8,856 nucleotides of DNA, taken from Bacillota bacterium (GTDB lineage Bacteria; Bacillota; Clostridia; Acetivibrionales; DTU013). The position numbers and the translations under genes were made by a program. The DNA is taken from positions 1 through 8,856 of the forward strand of contig JAEYON010000023.1 in assembly GCA_023411645.1 (NCBI GenBank). Direction: 5' to 3'. The notes beneath the pieces are model-generated. The model worked only from the letters and a program-made list of their open reading frames with translations. It made no database searches and was not told the origin of the DNA. This document shows, in pieces, positions 1 through 5,232 of the stretch; position 1 is the stretch's first letter; each line of letters opens with the position of its first letter.

Positions 1-168
1 CAAATCGCTGGCGAACTGCTCATTCATACTGATATGAGCTTAAATGAGATTGCTCGGTCTACAGGATTTGAATATGACACATATTTTATTAAGCAATTTA
101 CATCAAAAAGAGGAATATCGCCAACTACCTATCGGAATGTATGTAGAGAACAAGCTAAATCAATGTAG
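1..168 (+). CDS. AraC-family transcriptional regulator, C-terminal part (5' end outside window)
   Basis: Frame 1 is open from the first base to a TAG at 166-168 and gives 55 residues. They match the second helix-turn-helix half of an AraC/XylS DNA-binding domain: 'SLNEIARSTGFEYDTYF' is the recognition helix-turn-helix, followed by the family signature of K-Q-F-T, a small loop, G-I-S-P and T-Y-R. In this family the domain lies at the C terminus and binds promoter DNA, usually as an activator, while an N-terminal domain (not in the window) senses a ligand. The protein ends 13 residues after the Y-R signature, which is normal, so the C terminus looks intact. Its target cannot be told. The DNA just downstream is broken by an IS relic, so any original neighbour on that side may be lost. 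Confidence 0.88.
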   Translation, partial: QIAGELLIHTDMSLNEIARSTGFEYDTYFIKQFTSKRGISPTTYRNVCREQAKSM

Positions 169-237
169 AGGTTTTTGTAGATAATACCTGTACTTGAGAA
201 AAAAATGACAAATATGATTGCAGTACTCGTTTTGGCA

Positions 238-276
238 CTGATCCACCAGCTCATTAGGCAATCTTTTCTTCGGCAT
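238..276 (-). pseudogene. IS256-family transposase, 5' fragment (13 codons)
   Basis: ATG at 276-274 is preceded by GGAGG with a 7-base spacer. The 13 codons give MPKKRLPNELVDQ. Transposases of this family typically begin M-x-K-K-R-x-P-x-E-x-V/I-D-Q and continue L-L/I. Here the next codon is TGC (Cys) and the similarity is lost. The frame stays open to a TGA at 162-160, giving a 38-residue chimera whose tail runs into the AraC gene's 3' end and has no recognisable sequence. None of the catalytic DDE core is present, so no active transposase can be made. The truncation probably reflects a deletion that joined the left end of the IS to the region behind the AraC gene. Confidence 0.65.
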
Positions 277-280
277 AAGA

Positions 281-322
281 AAACCTCCAGTTTGATATTA
301 TTTTATATCACCCTGAAGGTTT
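281..322 (-). promoter_or_regulatory. Hairpin that sequesters the transposase ribosome binding site
   Basis: Arms at 322-305 and 298-281 (minus sense) pair over 18 positions around a 6-base loop. In minus-sense RNA 16 of 18 positions pair, counting one G-U wobble, with two adjacent G/A mismatches. The 3' arm contains UGGAGG, the Shine-Dalgarno of the transposase start at 276. The pairing is weaker in the plus-sense RNA, because the wobble becomes an A/C mismatch. Several IS families are known to use such structures so that read-through transcripts from outside do not produce transposase. That this hairpin did the same is my inference. Confidence 0.6.
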
Positions 323-347
323 ACACAAAATTATTTACGCTCTCGGC

Positions 348-1013
348 TTATTGCATATTAACAGTTTGGTTTTTTTCTAAAAAACTTAACCTATTAAACC
401 CATAAAATAGAAATACACCTAAAACCGCATTGAATCCGGTTGCTGCAAAAACGCTGAATCTCTCAGTTATACCGAAATACTCATGAGGTAATGTACCAGT
501 CCCGATTGCGCCGATAAACATTGCTGTCAATGCAATCGTTGCCCAAATAGCTAAGGATTTGAATTTCTTATCCCGATATCCGCCAACCATTATGATAACC
601 AGAGAAGCGATTGAAAGTACAACCACCAATACGGTTACCACATAAGTGTGCATAATGTCTTGAAATGTTCCGGCATAACCGCTACTTGAAAGGGGAAACA
701 AGGAATAGCCAATATGTGACACCCAATTCATTGCTGCAAAAGCATAAATTCCAATCCGCAAAACTTTGTTCAGCTTATCCTTAATGAATACACACACCAT
801 CATAATTGAAATCATTCCGCATACTCCGTACAAACTGCTCAACTGATTCCACAGCATTTTAGATGGCGAATTAGCCGCACTTAAGTCACTTACAGCTTGA
901 CTCATCCAATTATATCCGGGATATGCTAAAGGTGAAAATACGACCGCTGTTATATAAGATAGCAGGCTGATTAGACCTAACAATCCTAACCAGTTAATCA
1001 ATGCTCTTTTCAT
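348..1013 (-). CDS. DUF998-family integral membrane protein
   Basis: This encodes 221 residues from the ATG at 1013-1011. A longer reading from a GTG at 1028 is possible, but an AGGA-type ribosome binding site lies 8 bases before the ATG and sits directly against the GTG, so the ATG is preferred. The protein is almost wholly hydrophobic, with about six membrane helices near residues 7-27, 57-77, 84-105, 120-144, 152-172 and 186-206. The stretch after helix 1, 'YPGYNWMSQAVSDLSAANSP' (31-50), is the signature segment of DUF998 proteins, and the His at 100 and the conserved PL at 107-108 also fit. The family's function is unknown and no enzymatic role can be claimed. The gene runs opposite to its neighbours and has its own promoter at 1078-1106. 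The C terminus looks natural although the IS relic starts 3 bases after its stop codon. Confidence 0.85.
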   Translation of the reverse strand: MKRALINWLGLLGLISLLSYITAVVFSPLAYPGYNWMSQAVSDLSAANSPSKMLWNQLSSLYGVCGMISIMMVCVFIKDKLNKVLRIGIYAFAAMNWVSHIGYSLFPLSSSGYAGTFQDIMHTYVVTVLVVVLSIASLVIIMVGGYRDKKFKSLAIWATIALTAMFIGAIGTGTLPHEYFGITERFSVFAATGFNAVLGVFLFYGFNRLSFLEKNQTVNMQ

Positions 1014-1077
1014 CTCTTCTTTCCTCACTTCCTAAATCAAACACATAGTAAATATTAGATACAAATATTACAAATAG

Positions 1078-1106
1078 AGTATAATATATGGAGAAATAAA
1101 CGTCAA
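1078..1106 (-). promoter_or_regulatory. Sigma-A-type promoter for the DUF998 gene
   Basis: On the minus strand there is TTGACG (-35, 1106-1101), a 17-base spacer, then TATACT (-10, 1083-1078). Both boxes are 5 of 6 to consensus and the spacing is ideal. Transcription would start near 1071, leaving a leader of roughly 58 bases before the ATG at 1013. Confidence 0.7.
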
Positions 1107-1207
1107 TCAAAATTAAATGATAGATTATAACACTGCCGCAGAGCAGCTCCACAATACTTTTAACAATAGCAAGACCTAGGAGTTAGGAGGGTAATACCTC
1201 AATAGTT

Positions 1208-1212
1208 GGAGG
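1208..1212 (+). promoter_or_regulatory. Ribosome binding site that fixes the alpha/beta hydrolase start
   Basis: GGAGG lies 5 bases before the ATG at 1218. The upstream in-frame TTG at 1206 overlaps this site and is therefore not a credible start. A second GGAGGG lies about 20 bases upstream (near 1187-1192) but has no start codon at a workable distance. Confidence 0.7.
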
Positions 1213-1217
1213 TAAAA

Positions 1218-1910
1218 ATGAAAGTTCAAAGCATTAAAATTAACAACATCCCCACTATTATTTGGGGTGAAAAATCAGACAAGGTATATATTCATGTTCA
1301 TGGAAAAATGTCATGCAAAGAATATGCAGATAATTTTGCTGAAATAGCGAAGAAAAAGGGCTACCAAACACTTAGTTTTGATTTGCCGGAACATGGTGAA
1401 AGAAAAGATAGTAATTATCGTTGTGACATCTGGAATGGCATGCACGACCTTATTGTGATTAGCGATTACGCTTTTTCAATGTGGAGCGACGTTTCATTGT
1501 TTGCTTGTAGCCTTGGAGCATACTTCAGCTTAAACGCTTACGCAGACAGGAATTTTAGGAACTGTCTTTTTCAATCGCCTGTGTTAAACATGGAATACCT
1601 TATCAGACAGATGTTTTGTTGGTTTAATGTAACAGAGGAAAAGTTATATACGGAAAGTGAAATTCCTACTCCTGTTGATCTATTGCGTTGGGACTATTAT
1701 CAGTATGTTAAAGAGCATCCAATTGAAAAGTGGAACATCCCCACCTCAATACTTTATGGAGGAAAAGACAATCTGCAATCAGAAGAAGTTATTCAAAAAT
1801 TTGTGAAAGCAAATGATTGCAAGCTGACAATATCTCAAAACAGTGAACATCCTTTCATGCAAAAAGAGGATATTAAGACTGTTCGTACATGGCTTGAAGA
1901 AAACGTATGA
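1218..1910 (+). CDS. Alpha/beta hydrolase
   Basis: This encodes 230 residues, a normal size for a small single-domain alpha/beta hydrolase, probably cytoplasmic since no signal peptide is seen. The order of elements fits the fold: strand 'VYIHVHGKMS' (23-32) with the oxyanion-side HG; 'LSFDLPEHGER' (52-62), equivalent to the D-x-P/R-G-x-G-x-S segment; nucleophile elbow 'ACSLGAY' with Ser98; Asp184 in 'LYGGKDNL'; and His211 in 'NSEHPF'. Ser98-Asp184-His211 is the expected triad. The elbow reads C-S-L-G rather than the usual G-x-S-x-G, with Ala96 in the first Gly position, a variation also seen in some family members. The substrate cannot be predicted. The next gene starts 95 bases on, so co-transcription is possible but not obvious. 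The start choice is explained by the ribosome binding site at 1208-1212. Confidence 0.82.
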   Translation: MKVQSIKINNIPTIIWGEKSDKVYIHVHGKMSCKEYADNFAEIAKKKGYQTLSFDLPEHGERKDSNYRCDIWNGMHDLIVISDYAFSMWSDVSLFACSLGAYFSLNAYADRNFRNCLFQSPVLNMEYLIRQMFCWFNVTEEKLYTESEIPTPVDLLRWDYYQYVKEHPIEKWNIPTSILYGGKDNLQSEEVIQKFVKANDCKLTISQNSEHPFMQKEDIKTVRTWLEENV

Positions 1911-1953
1911 GATAATGAGTATTGTAAATTTCTGAGTTTGATAAGTATAATTA

Positions 1954-1983
1954 TTGAGAGAAGAAGTATAAAAAGTGTATTAA
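1954..1983 (+). promoter_or_regulatory. Possible promoter for the metallo-hydrolase gene
   Basis: TTGAGA (1954-1959), an 18-base spacer and TATTAA (1978-1983) lie 22 bases before the ATG at 2006. The -35 is 5 of 6 and the -10 only 4 of 6 to consensus. The resulting leader would be short. The region is AT-rich, so chance matches are likely. Confidence 0.3.
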
Positions 1984-2005
1984 TAAATTATGAGGAGCTT
2001 AGGTT

Positions 2006-2698
2006 ATGGAAGAAATAATAGTTCTAGATATAAAATTTAAATTTGATGAAGTTGAGAATGTAATCCATCCAGTTGTATTAAAAGATGATATGTATATGAT
2101 CCTAATTGATTGTGGATATACCGGCTTTCTTTCTGCTGTCGAACAAGCAATGAAAGAAAATAATCTTTTCTGTGGTGATTTGACGCATGTTTTGATTACA
2201 CACCAAGACCATGATCATATGGGCACATTATCTGAACTAAAAAAGAAATATCCCCAAATACAGGTAGTTGCGAGCAAAAAGGAATCACTATATATTTCAG
2301 GGCGCTTAAAATCCTTGAGATTGGAACAAGCAGAAGCAATGCAGCCGAATTTACCTGAAAAACAAAAGCCGTTTGGCTTGAAATTTTGTAATATTTTAAG
2401 GAATGTTAGACCTGTTGAAGTGGACTTAGAAGTACAGGACGGAGATGTTTTAAATTGGTGTGGAGGCTGTACCATAATTGGAACTCCCGGACATACACCG
2501 GGTCACATTTCCCTCTATGTAAATGAGAAAAAAGTTATGATTACAGGGGATGCAGCAGCGCTTGAAAATGGAGTGTTAGTAATTGCAAATCCTCAATTTT
2601 CATTGGATTTAAAAGAAGCTGAAGCATCACTGCATAAAATTATGAAATACAGTCCAAAAGAAATTATATGCTATCATGGCGGTATATTTATACCATGA
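2006..2698 (+). CDS. MBL-fold metallo-hydrolase
   Basis: This encodes 230 residues and starts at an ATG 8 bases after GAGGAG (1992-1997). The metallo-beta-lactamase fold is clear: 'ITHQDHDHMG' at 64-73 is the metal motif, with His66, Asp70 and His71; His163 in 'GTPGHTPGH' is the next ligand; Asp182 in 'ITGDAA' is the bridging Asp; and His224 in 'CYHGG' is the last ligand. The canonical second His of HxHxDH is Asp68 here, followed by His69. An HQDxDH form occurs in a subgroup of MBL hydrolases, so this is a variant site and not a broken one. Family members act on lactones, thioesters, phosphoesters and other substrates, and nothing here singles one out. The protein ends only six residues after His224, somewhat early for the family, so a small 3' truncation is possible. 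It is probably cytoplasmic. Confidence 0.85.
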   Translation: MEEIIVLDIKFKFDEVENVIHPVVLKDDMYMILIDCGYTGFLSAVEQAMKENNLFCGDLTHVLITHQDHDHMGTLSELKKKYPQIQVVASKKESLYISGRLKSLRLEQAEAMQPNLPEKQKPFGLKFCNILRNVRPVEVDLEVQDGDVLNWCGGCTIIGTPGHTPGHISLYVNEKKVMITGDAAALENGVLVIANPQFSLDLKEAEASLHKIMKYSPKEIICYHGGIFIP

Positions 2699-2934
2699 AA
2701 CAAAGGCATCGTTTAATGGAACACACCAGCAGGTAGATATTTCATCTGGCTCAGGCTGCCTACGTTCCCTAAGATAGAAAATTCGTGTTTCATAAATAAT
2801 GATTATAGTGACCCCGTCCTGTTAAACTCTACCGCCGTTGGAAGAAATTAAAAATAATATAGGGTTCTTAGTGTATAAGAATAATTAATCTTAGACGAAG
2901 AATACTAATTATGAAGAAAATGAGGTGAGTCAAC
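2699..2934 (+). other. Intergenic region between MBL hydrolase and bile salt hydrolase
   Basis: No credible gene was found in these 236 bases. They contain a small dyad, TTCTTA (2865-2870) with TAAGAA (2876-2881), that could be an operator half-site pair or chance. There is no clear sigma-A promoter. The AT-rich run at 2845-2860 has -10-like strings but no -35 box at a fitting distance. Confidence 0.4.
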
Positions 2935-3924
2935 ATGTGTACAGGATTAAGTATACAATCTCAGGAGGGTAAGTGTTTTTTTGGAAGAAATATGGACTTG
3001 GCATATAATTTCAATCAAGCAGTTATGATTATTCCAAGAAGCTATCAATATCAAGATAGAGTAACAGGTAATGCAGTAATCAATAATCATGTAATGATTG
3101 GGATGGGAACGGTAATTGATAACCACCCTGTTTTAGCGGATGGTTTAAATGAAGTGGGTCTTGGCTGTGCAGGATTAAATTTTGAAGGGTACGCATACTT
3201 TGAAAAGGAGCCTATTGAAGGAAAAAATAATATTGCACCCTATGACTTTATACAATGGGTATTATCAAATCATGAAACAGTAGAAGAGGTTAAACAGGGT
3301 ATTGAGCATTTAGAGCTGGTTGATTGCCCTATCAATGATAAAACACCTGTTTCAATGCTTCATTGGATGATTGCAGATAAGACAGGAAAGGCAATTGTGG
3401 TAGAGAAGACAAAAGACAGCCTAGCTGTACATGATAACCCCATAGGAGTGATGACCAACAATCCTACCTTTGATTGGCATCTGACTAACTTAAAAGAATA
3501 TTTACATCTGACACCAACATCACCGAAAGCAACTAAATGGGGGGAGCATACGTTAAAAGCCTTAGGTGTTGGTGCTGGAACGTTAGGTATACCTGGTGAC
3601 TTTGCTTCAGTTTCCAGATTTGTAAGGATTGCTTATCTTCGCTCACATATGCCAAAAATTGAAGGAGATGTACAAGCCATAACACAATTTTTTCATATGC
3701 TGGATTATGTGAAAATGGTTAAAGGAGGTGTCCTTACAGATGAAGGGTTAGAAGATTTAACAACCTACTCTTCTTGTATGGATCAGGAAAAATGTATTTA
3801 TTATTATAAAACTTATGGTAATAATCGTATAAATGCTGTGGATATATATAAGGAACAATTAGAAGATACAAATCTAAAAATATTCGACTATCTTGTAAAT
3901 CAAGACATCAACTATCAAAACTAG
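2935..3924 (+). CDS. bsh: Choloylglycine hydrolase / conjugated bile acid hydrolase
   Basis: This encodes 329 residues, the length I recall for the Clostridium perfringens enzyme, and the sequence closely follows it. The enzyme is an Ntn hydrolase that cleaves the amide bond of glycine- or taurine-conjugated bile salts. After removal of Met1, Cys2 becomes the N-terminal nucleophile. The other active-site residues are at the expected positions: Arg18, Asp21, Asn82 ('CAGLNF'), Asn175 ('VMTNNPTFDW') and Arg228 ('PGDFASVSRF'). Asn82, where penicillin V acylases have Tyr, points to a bile salt hydrolase. The loop at 211-215 reads G-V-G-A-G. From memory, G-x-G loops go with taurine preference in lactobacillar enzymes, but extending this here is inference. 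There is no signal peptide, so it is probably cytoplasmic. The start is set by Cys2 and by AGGTGA (2923-2928), 6 bases before the ATG. No terminator is evident after the stop. Confidence 0.93.
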   Translation: MCTGLSIQSQEGKCFFGRNMDLAYNFNQAVMIIPRSYQYQDRVTGNAVINNHVMIGMGTVIDNHPVLADGLNEVGLGCAGLNFEGYAYFEKEPIEGKNNIAPYDFIQWVLSNHETVEEVKQGIEHLELVDCPINDKTPVSMLHWMIADKTGKAIVVEKTKDSLAVHDNPIGVMTNNPTFDWHLTNLKEYLHLTPTSPKATKWGEHTLKALGVGAGTLGIPGDFASVSRFVRIAYLRSHMPKIEGDVQAITQFFHMLDYVKMVKGGVLTDEGLEDLTTYSSCMDQEKCIYYYKTYGNNRINAVDIYKEQLEDTNLKIFDYLVNQDINYQN

Positions 3925-4005
3925 AATTACCAAGGTTCAAGGTTACAGAACAGAAATTAGAATTTATAGGTCACGATGCTTAAGCTTCAATTTAATTTAT
4001 TGGCT

Positions 4006-4027
4006 GCAATCCCCACCAAGGGAATGC
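4006..4027 (+). other. Hairpin in the spacer after the bile salt hydrolase gene
   Basis: Arms 4006-4013 (GCAATCCC) and 4020-4027 (GGGAATGC) pair over 8 positions with a single A/A mismatch and a 6-base loop. There is no T-run after it, so it is not a standard intrinsic terminator. It may be part of a structured transcript or a relic of mobile DNA. Confidence 0.35.
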
Positions 4028-4054
4028 TATCCTTCTACGACATCTTGACTGTCA

Positions 4055-4072
4055 TCTCAAGGCACGTTGAGA
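4055..4072 (+). other. Second hairpin in the same spacer
   Basis: TCTCAA (4055-4060) and TTGAGA (4067-4072) form a perfect 6-bp stem with a GGCACG loop. It is followed within 60 bases by the palindrome GCCTTAAGGC (4116-4125) and by GGCA-GTCC-TGCC (4123-4134). No T-run is present. The function is unknown. Confidence 0.3.
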
Positions 4073-4122
4073 CGGTAGTATTGATAACGAGGGTGAAAGA
4101 GTGAGGGTGTAGAGAGCCTTAA

Positions 4123-4230
4123 GGCAGTCCTGCCAAAAAGATGATTGCATTTACCCTGCCGATTTTTATCGGAAACCTGTTTCAACAAATATACAGTGTT
4201 TCGGATATGTTTGTTATCGGGAGATTCCTA
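4123..4230 (+). pseudogene. MATE-family efflux transporter, N-terminal fragment
   Basis: Frame reading GSPAKKMIAFTLPIFIGNLF, then Q-Q-I-Y-S-V-S-D and FVIGRFL, is the N-terminal region of MATE multidrug/Na+ antiporters: the G-S-P lead, first membrane helix with L-P-x-x-I-G-N-L-F-Q-Q, then D-x-x-V-I/V-G-R-F. A complete MATE protein has about 450 residues and 12 helices; only about 36 codons remain. The frame upstream is closed by a TAA just before the Gly codon, and the expected Gly after 'GRFL' is replaced by unrelated sequence, so both ends are broken. The internal ATG at 4141 has no Shine-Dalgarno and would not rescue a transporter. The fragment ends one base before the stop codon of the opposite-strand lipoprotein gene, which marks a recombination joint. 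Confidence 0.75.
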
Positions 4231-4231
4231 T

Positions 4232-4879
4232 TCACATCTTTGATGGCAACTGTTTCGTCCGCCGAACGATCCGGCGCAAGAAGAACAACAGCAACCCCAG
4301 CACAACGAGTGCCGACACGGAGATCAGCGCATACCGCAGTATAACTTGACTCAGCGGCGGAGTGACCGTGAATTCGACAGACCAAAACTCATTAGTATTT
4401 AATCCATAGATTGTTAATTTGTACAATCTAGGTTTGCTTGCAGCCTCGGATGTTATTTGCCGTATATCCTCAGATGAAAAGATATCGAAGATATCCCCAT
4501 ATGTCATCCCGCCCTCTGTCATCATTGGAAACACGTTTGTATAACCCTGTAAGCCTAACTCAGTCCATATATCGACCGTTTCGTTTGCTTTTATGATGAT
4601 TGTCGGTCTATCCTGCAAGGATTCATACCAACCATCTCCGTAAATCCACCTATCTCCGTCCTGATATGAAAATGAAGGGAGATAACTTTTTATAGCGATA
4701 TTTTTATTACCGTTGACATTGGTGATGGAGATATTAACATAAGTGTCGCCGAGCTTGTCATACCGTACCGTATTTGGTGTAATATCTATTCGCAAATCAG
4801 CATTGTTCTCCTTGTCGGAACAGGCAAAGAGGGTAAGAATTAGGCATAATACCGCGAGAATGAATATTATTCTTTTCAT
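4232..4879 (-). CDS. Predicted lipoprotein with C-terminal membrane anchor
   Basis: This encodes 215 residues, starting at an ATG 7 bases after a strong AAGGAGG ribosome binding site. Residues 1-20 are a lipoprotein signal: K2-R3, a hydrophobic core and the lipobox 'LFAC' with Cys20. Residues about 25-173 are polar, rich in Thr, Ile and Tyr with few charges, and look like extracytoplasmic beta-sandwich material (for example 'TYVNISITNVNGNKNIAIKS' and 'TIIIKANETVDIWTELGL'). A second hydrophobic stretch at 184-201 is followed by an Arg-rich tail (R202, R203, R206, R207), which fits a single membrane helix with a cytoplasmic tail. I do not recognise the family. The gene runs opposite to its neighbours and has a perfect 14-bp inverted repeat just upstream. 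Its stop lies one base from the MATE fragment, so the last few residues may have been altered by the joint, though the frame is intact. Confidence 0.75.
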   Translation of the reverse strand: MKRIIFILAVLCLILTLFACSDKENNADLRIDITPNTVRYDKLGDTYVNISITNVNGNKNIAIKSYLPSFSYQDGDRWIYGDGWYESLQDRPTIIIKANETVDIWTELGLQGYTNVFPMMTEGGMTYGDIFDIFSSEDIRQITSEAASKPRLYKLTIYGLNTNEFWSVEFTVTPPLSQVILRYALISVSALVVLGLLLFFLRRIVRRTKQLPSKM

Positions 4880-4899
4880 CGTAGTCCCTCCTTATAATG

Positions 4900-4932
4900 C
4901 GTTCAGGCAATTAAATAATAATTGCCTGAACG
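4900..4932. repeat. Perfect 14-bp inverted repeat upstream of the lipoprotein gene
   Basis: Left arm CGTTCAGGCAATTA (4900-4913) and right arm TAATTGCCTGAACG (4919-4932) are perfect complements around a 5-base loop (AATAA). The proximal arm ends about 8 bases before the ribosome binding site of the lipoprotein gene on the minus strand. There is no T-run on either side, which argues against an intrinsic terminator. It could be an operator, a leader hairpin affecting translation, or a relic of a mobile element. Confidence 0.75.
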
Positions 4933-5038
4933 TAGGTGTGAAGATTGAAAATGCATGTAATTGCAGTAACCTGCATGCCAAGAACTTCGTCAATAGGAAT
5001 ATTTGTCACAATATGATACGATAGGAAAAATGGAGTGA

Positions 5039-5119
5039 TTAATTAGGCAAGCATTAAAAACAGATAAATTATTGAAATGGGGCCATAAGGGCGGCGCCGT
5101 TTTACTAATAGAGCGATAA
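5039..5119 (+). pseudogene. Possible gene remnant, unidentified
   Basis: An open stretch of 26 codons ends with TAA at 5117-5119. It contains ALKTDKLLKWGHKGGAVLLI, which looks coding in composition and is locally GC-richer than its surroundings (GGGCGGCGCCG). There is no ATG in the frame. GGAG at 5032-5035 lies 6 bases before an ATT codon at 5042 that could be a mutated or rare start. I do not recognise the family. It may also be chance. Confidence 0.25.
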
Positions 5120-5131
5120 TCAACAATGTTA

Positions 5132-5160
5132 TTCACAGTATTATTTAACAGGGATACATT
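5132..5160 (+). promoter_or_regulatory. Weak candidate promoter before the operator-like dyad
   Basis: TTCACA (5132-5137), a 17-base spacer and TACATT (5155-5160) match consensus at 5 and 4 of 6 positions. They lie upstream of the dyad at 5192-5232. In AT-rich DNA this could be chance. Confidence 0.25.
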
Positions 5161-5191
5161 AAAATATTGGTGAAAAAATATTAAAACTCCT

Positions 5192-5232
5192 GAATGAATA
5201 TCATGGATGAACGAATAAATTATTCATTCGTT
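5192..5232. promoter_or_regulatory. Operator-like nested dyad
   Basis: GAATGAATA (5192-5200) is the exact reverse complement of TATTCATTC (5221-5229). A second, tighter dyad spans 5210-5232: AACGAAT and ATTCGTT with an AT-rich centre, 10 of 11 positions symmetric. TetR-family regulators often bind GAATGAATA-type palindromes of this size, but no TetR gene is in the window. It abuts the possible TTG start of the next ORF. Confidence 0.4.

Larger units (their letters stand above)
237..344 (-). mobile_element. IS256-family insertion sequence, left-end relic
   Basis: Read on the minus strand from 344, the sequence starts GAGAGCGTAAATAATTTTGT and runs on as GTAAACC. This resembles IS256-family terminal inverted repeats, which have a G-rich outer tip and an AATTxTGTGTAAA-like inner part. 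It is followed by a ribosome binding site (GGAGG, 286-282), an ATG at 276-274 and 13 codons reading MPKKRLPNELVDQ, which resembles the N terminus of IS256-family (mutator-type) transposases. The match ends at about 237, so only roughly the first 108 bases of the element remain. No second terminal repeat was seen in the window, so a target-site duplication cannot be checked. The outer tip lies 3 bases from the stop codon of the DUF998 gene. Family assignment rests on remembered patterns, not on a database search. Confidence 0.7.

Noticed and set aside
205..405. 66-residue plus-strand ORF starting MTNMIAV
   Set aside because: Most of it is antisense to the IS256 relic and the 3' end of the DUF998 gene, and the ribosome binding site is poor. 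At most its first 11 codons are the stump of a lost gene.
1080..1085. TATAAT on the plus strand as a promoter for the alpha/beta hydrolase gene
   Set aside because: No -35 box at a proper distance, and the same bases form the -10 of a much better minus-strand promoter.
2215..2475. 86-residue minus-strand ORF
   Set aside because: It lies wholly inside the MBL hydrolase gene, has unnatural composition and no ribosome binding site.
2808..2832. TGACCCC...GTTAAACTC string resembling an IS3/IS150-type terminal repeat
   Set aside because: No partner repeat, transposase fragment or target duplication was found; the similarity is from memory and too short.
4141..4344. 67-residue plus-strand ORF as a complete gene
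   Set aside because: Only the first 30 codons are MATE-like; the rest is antisense to the lipoprotein gene.
4900..4932. Palindrome as an intrinsic terminator
   Set aside because: No T-run on either strand next to the stem, and it sits just before a gene start and not after a gene end.
4743..5024. 93-residue plus-strand ORF
   Set aside because: The first half is antisense to the lipoprotein gene, it crosses the palindrome, and no domain or ribosome binding site is visible.
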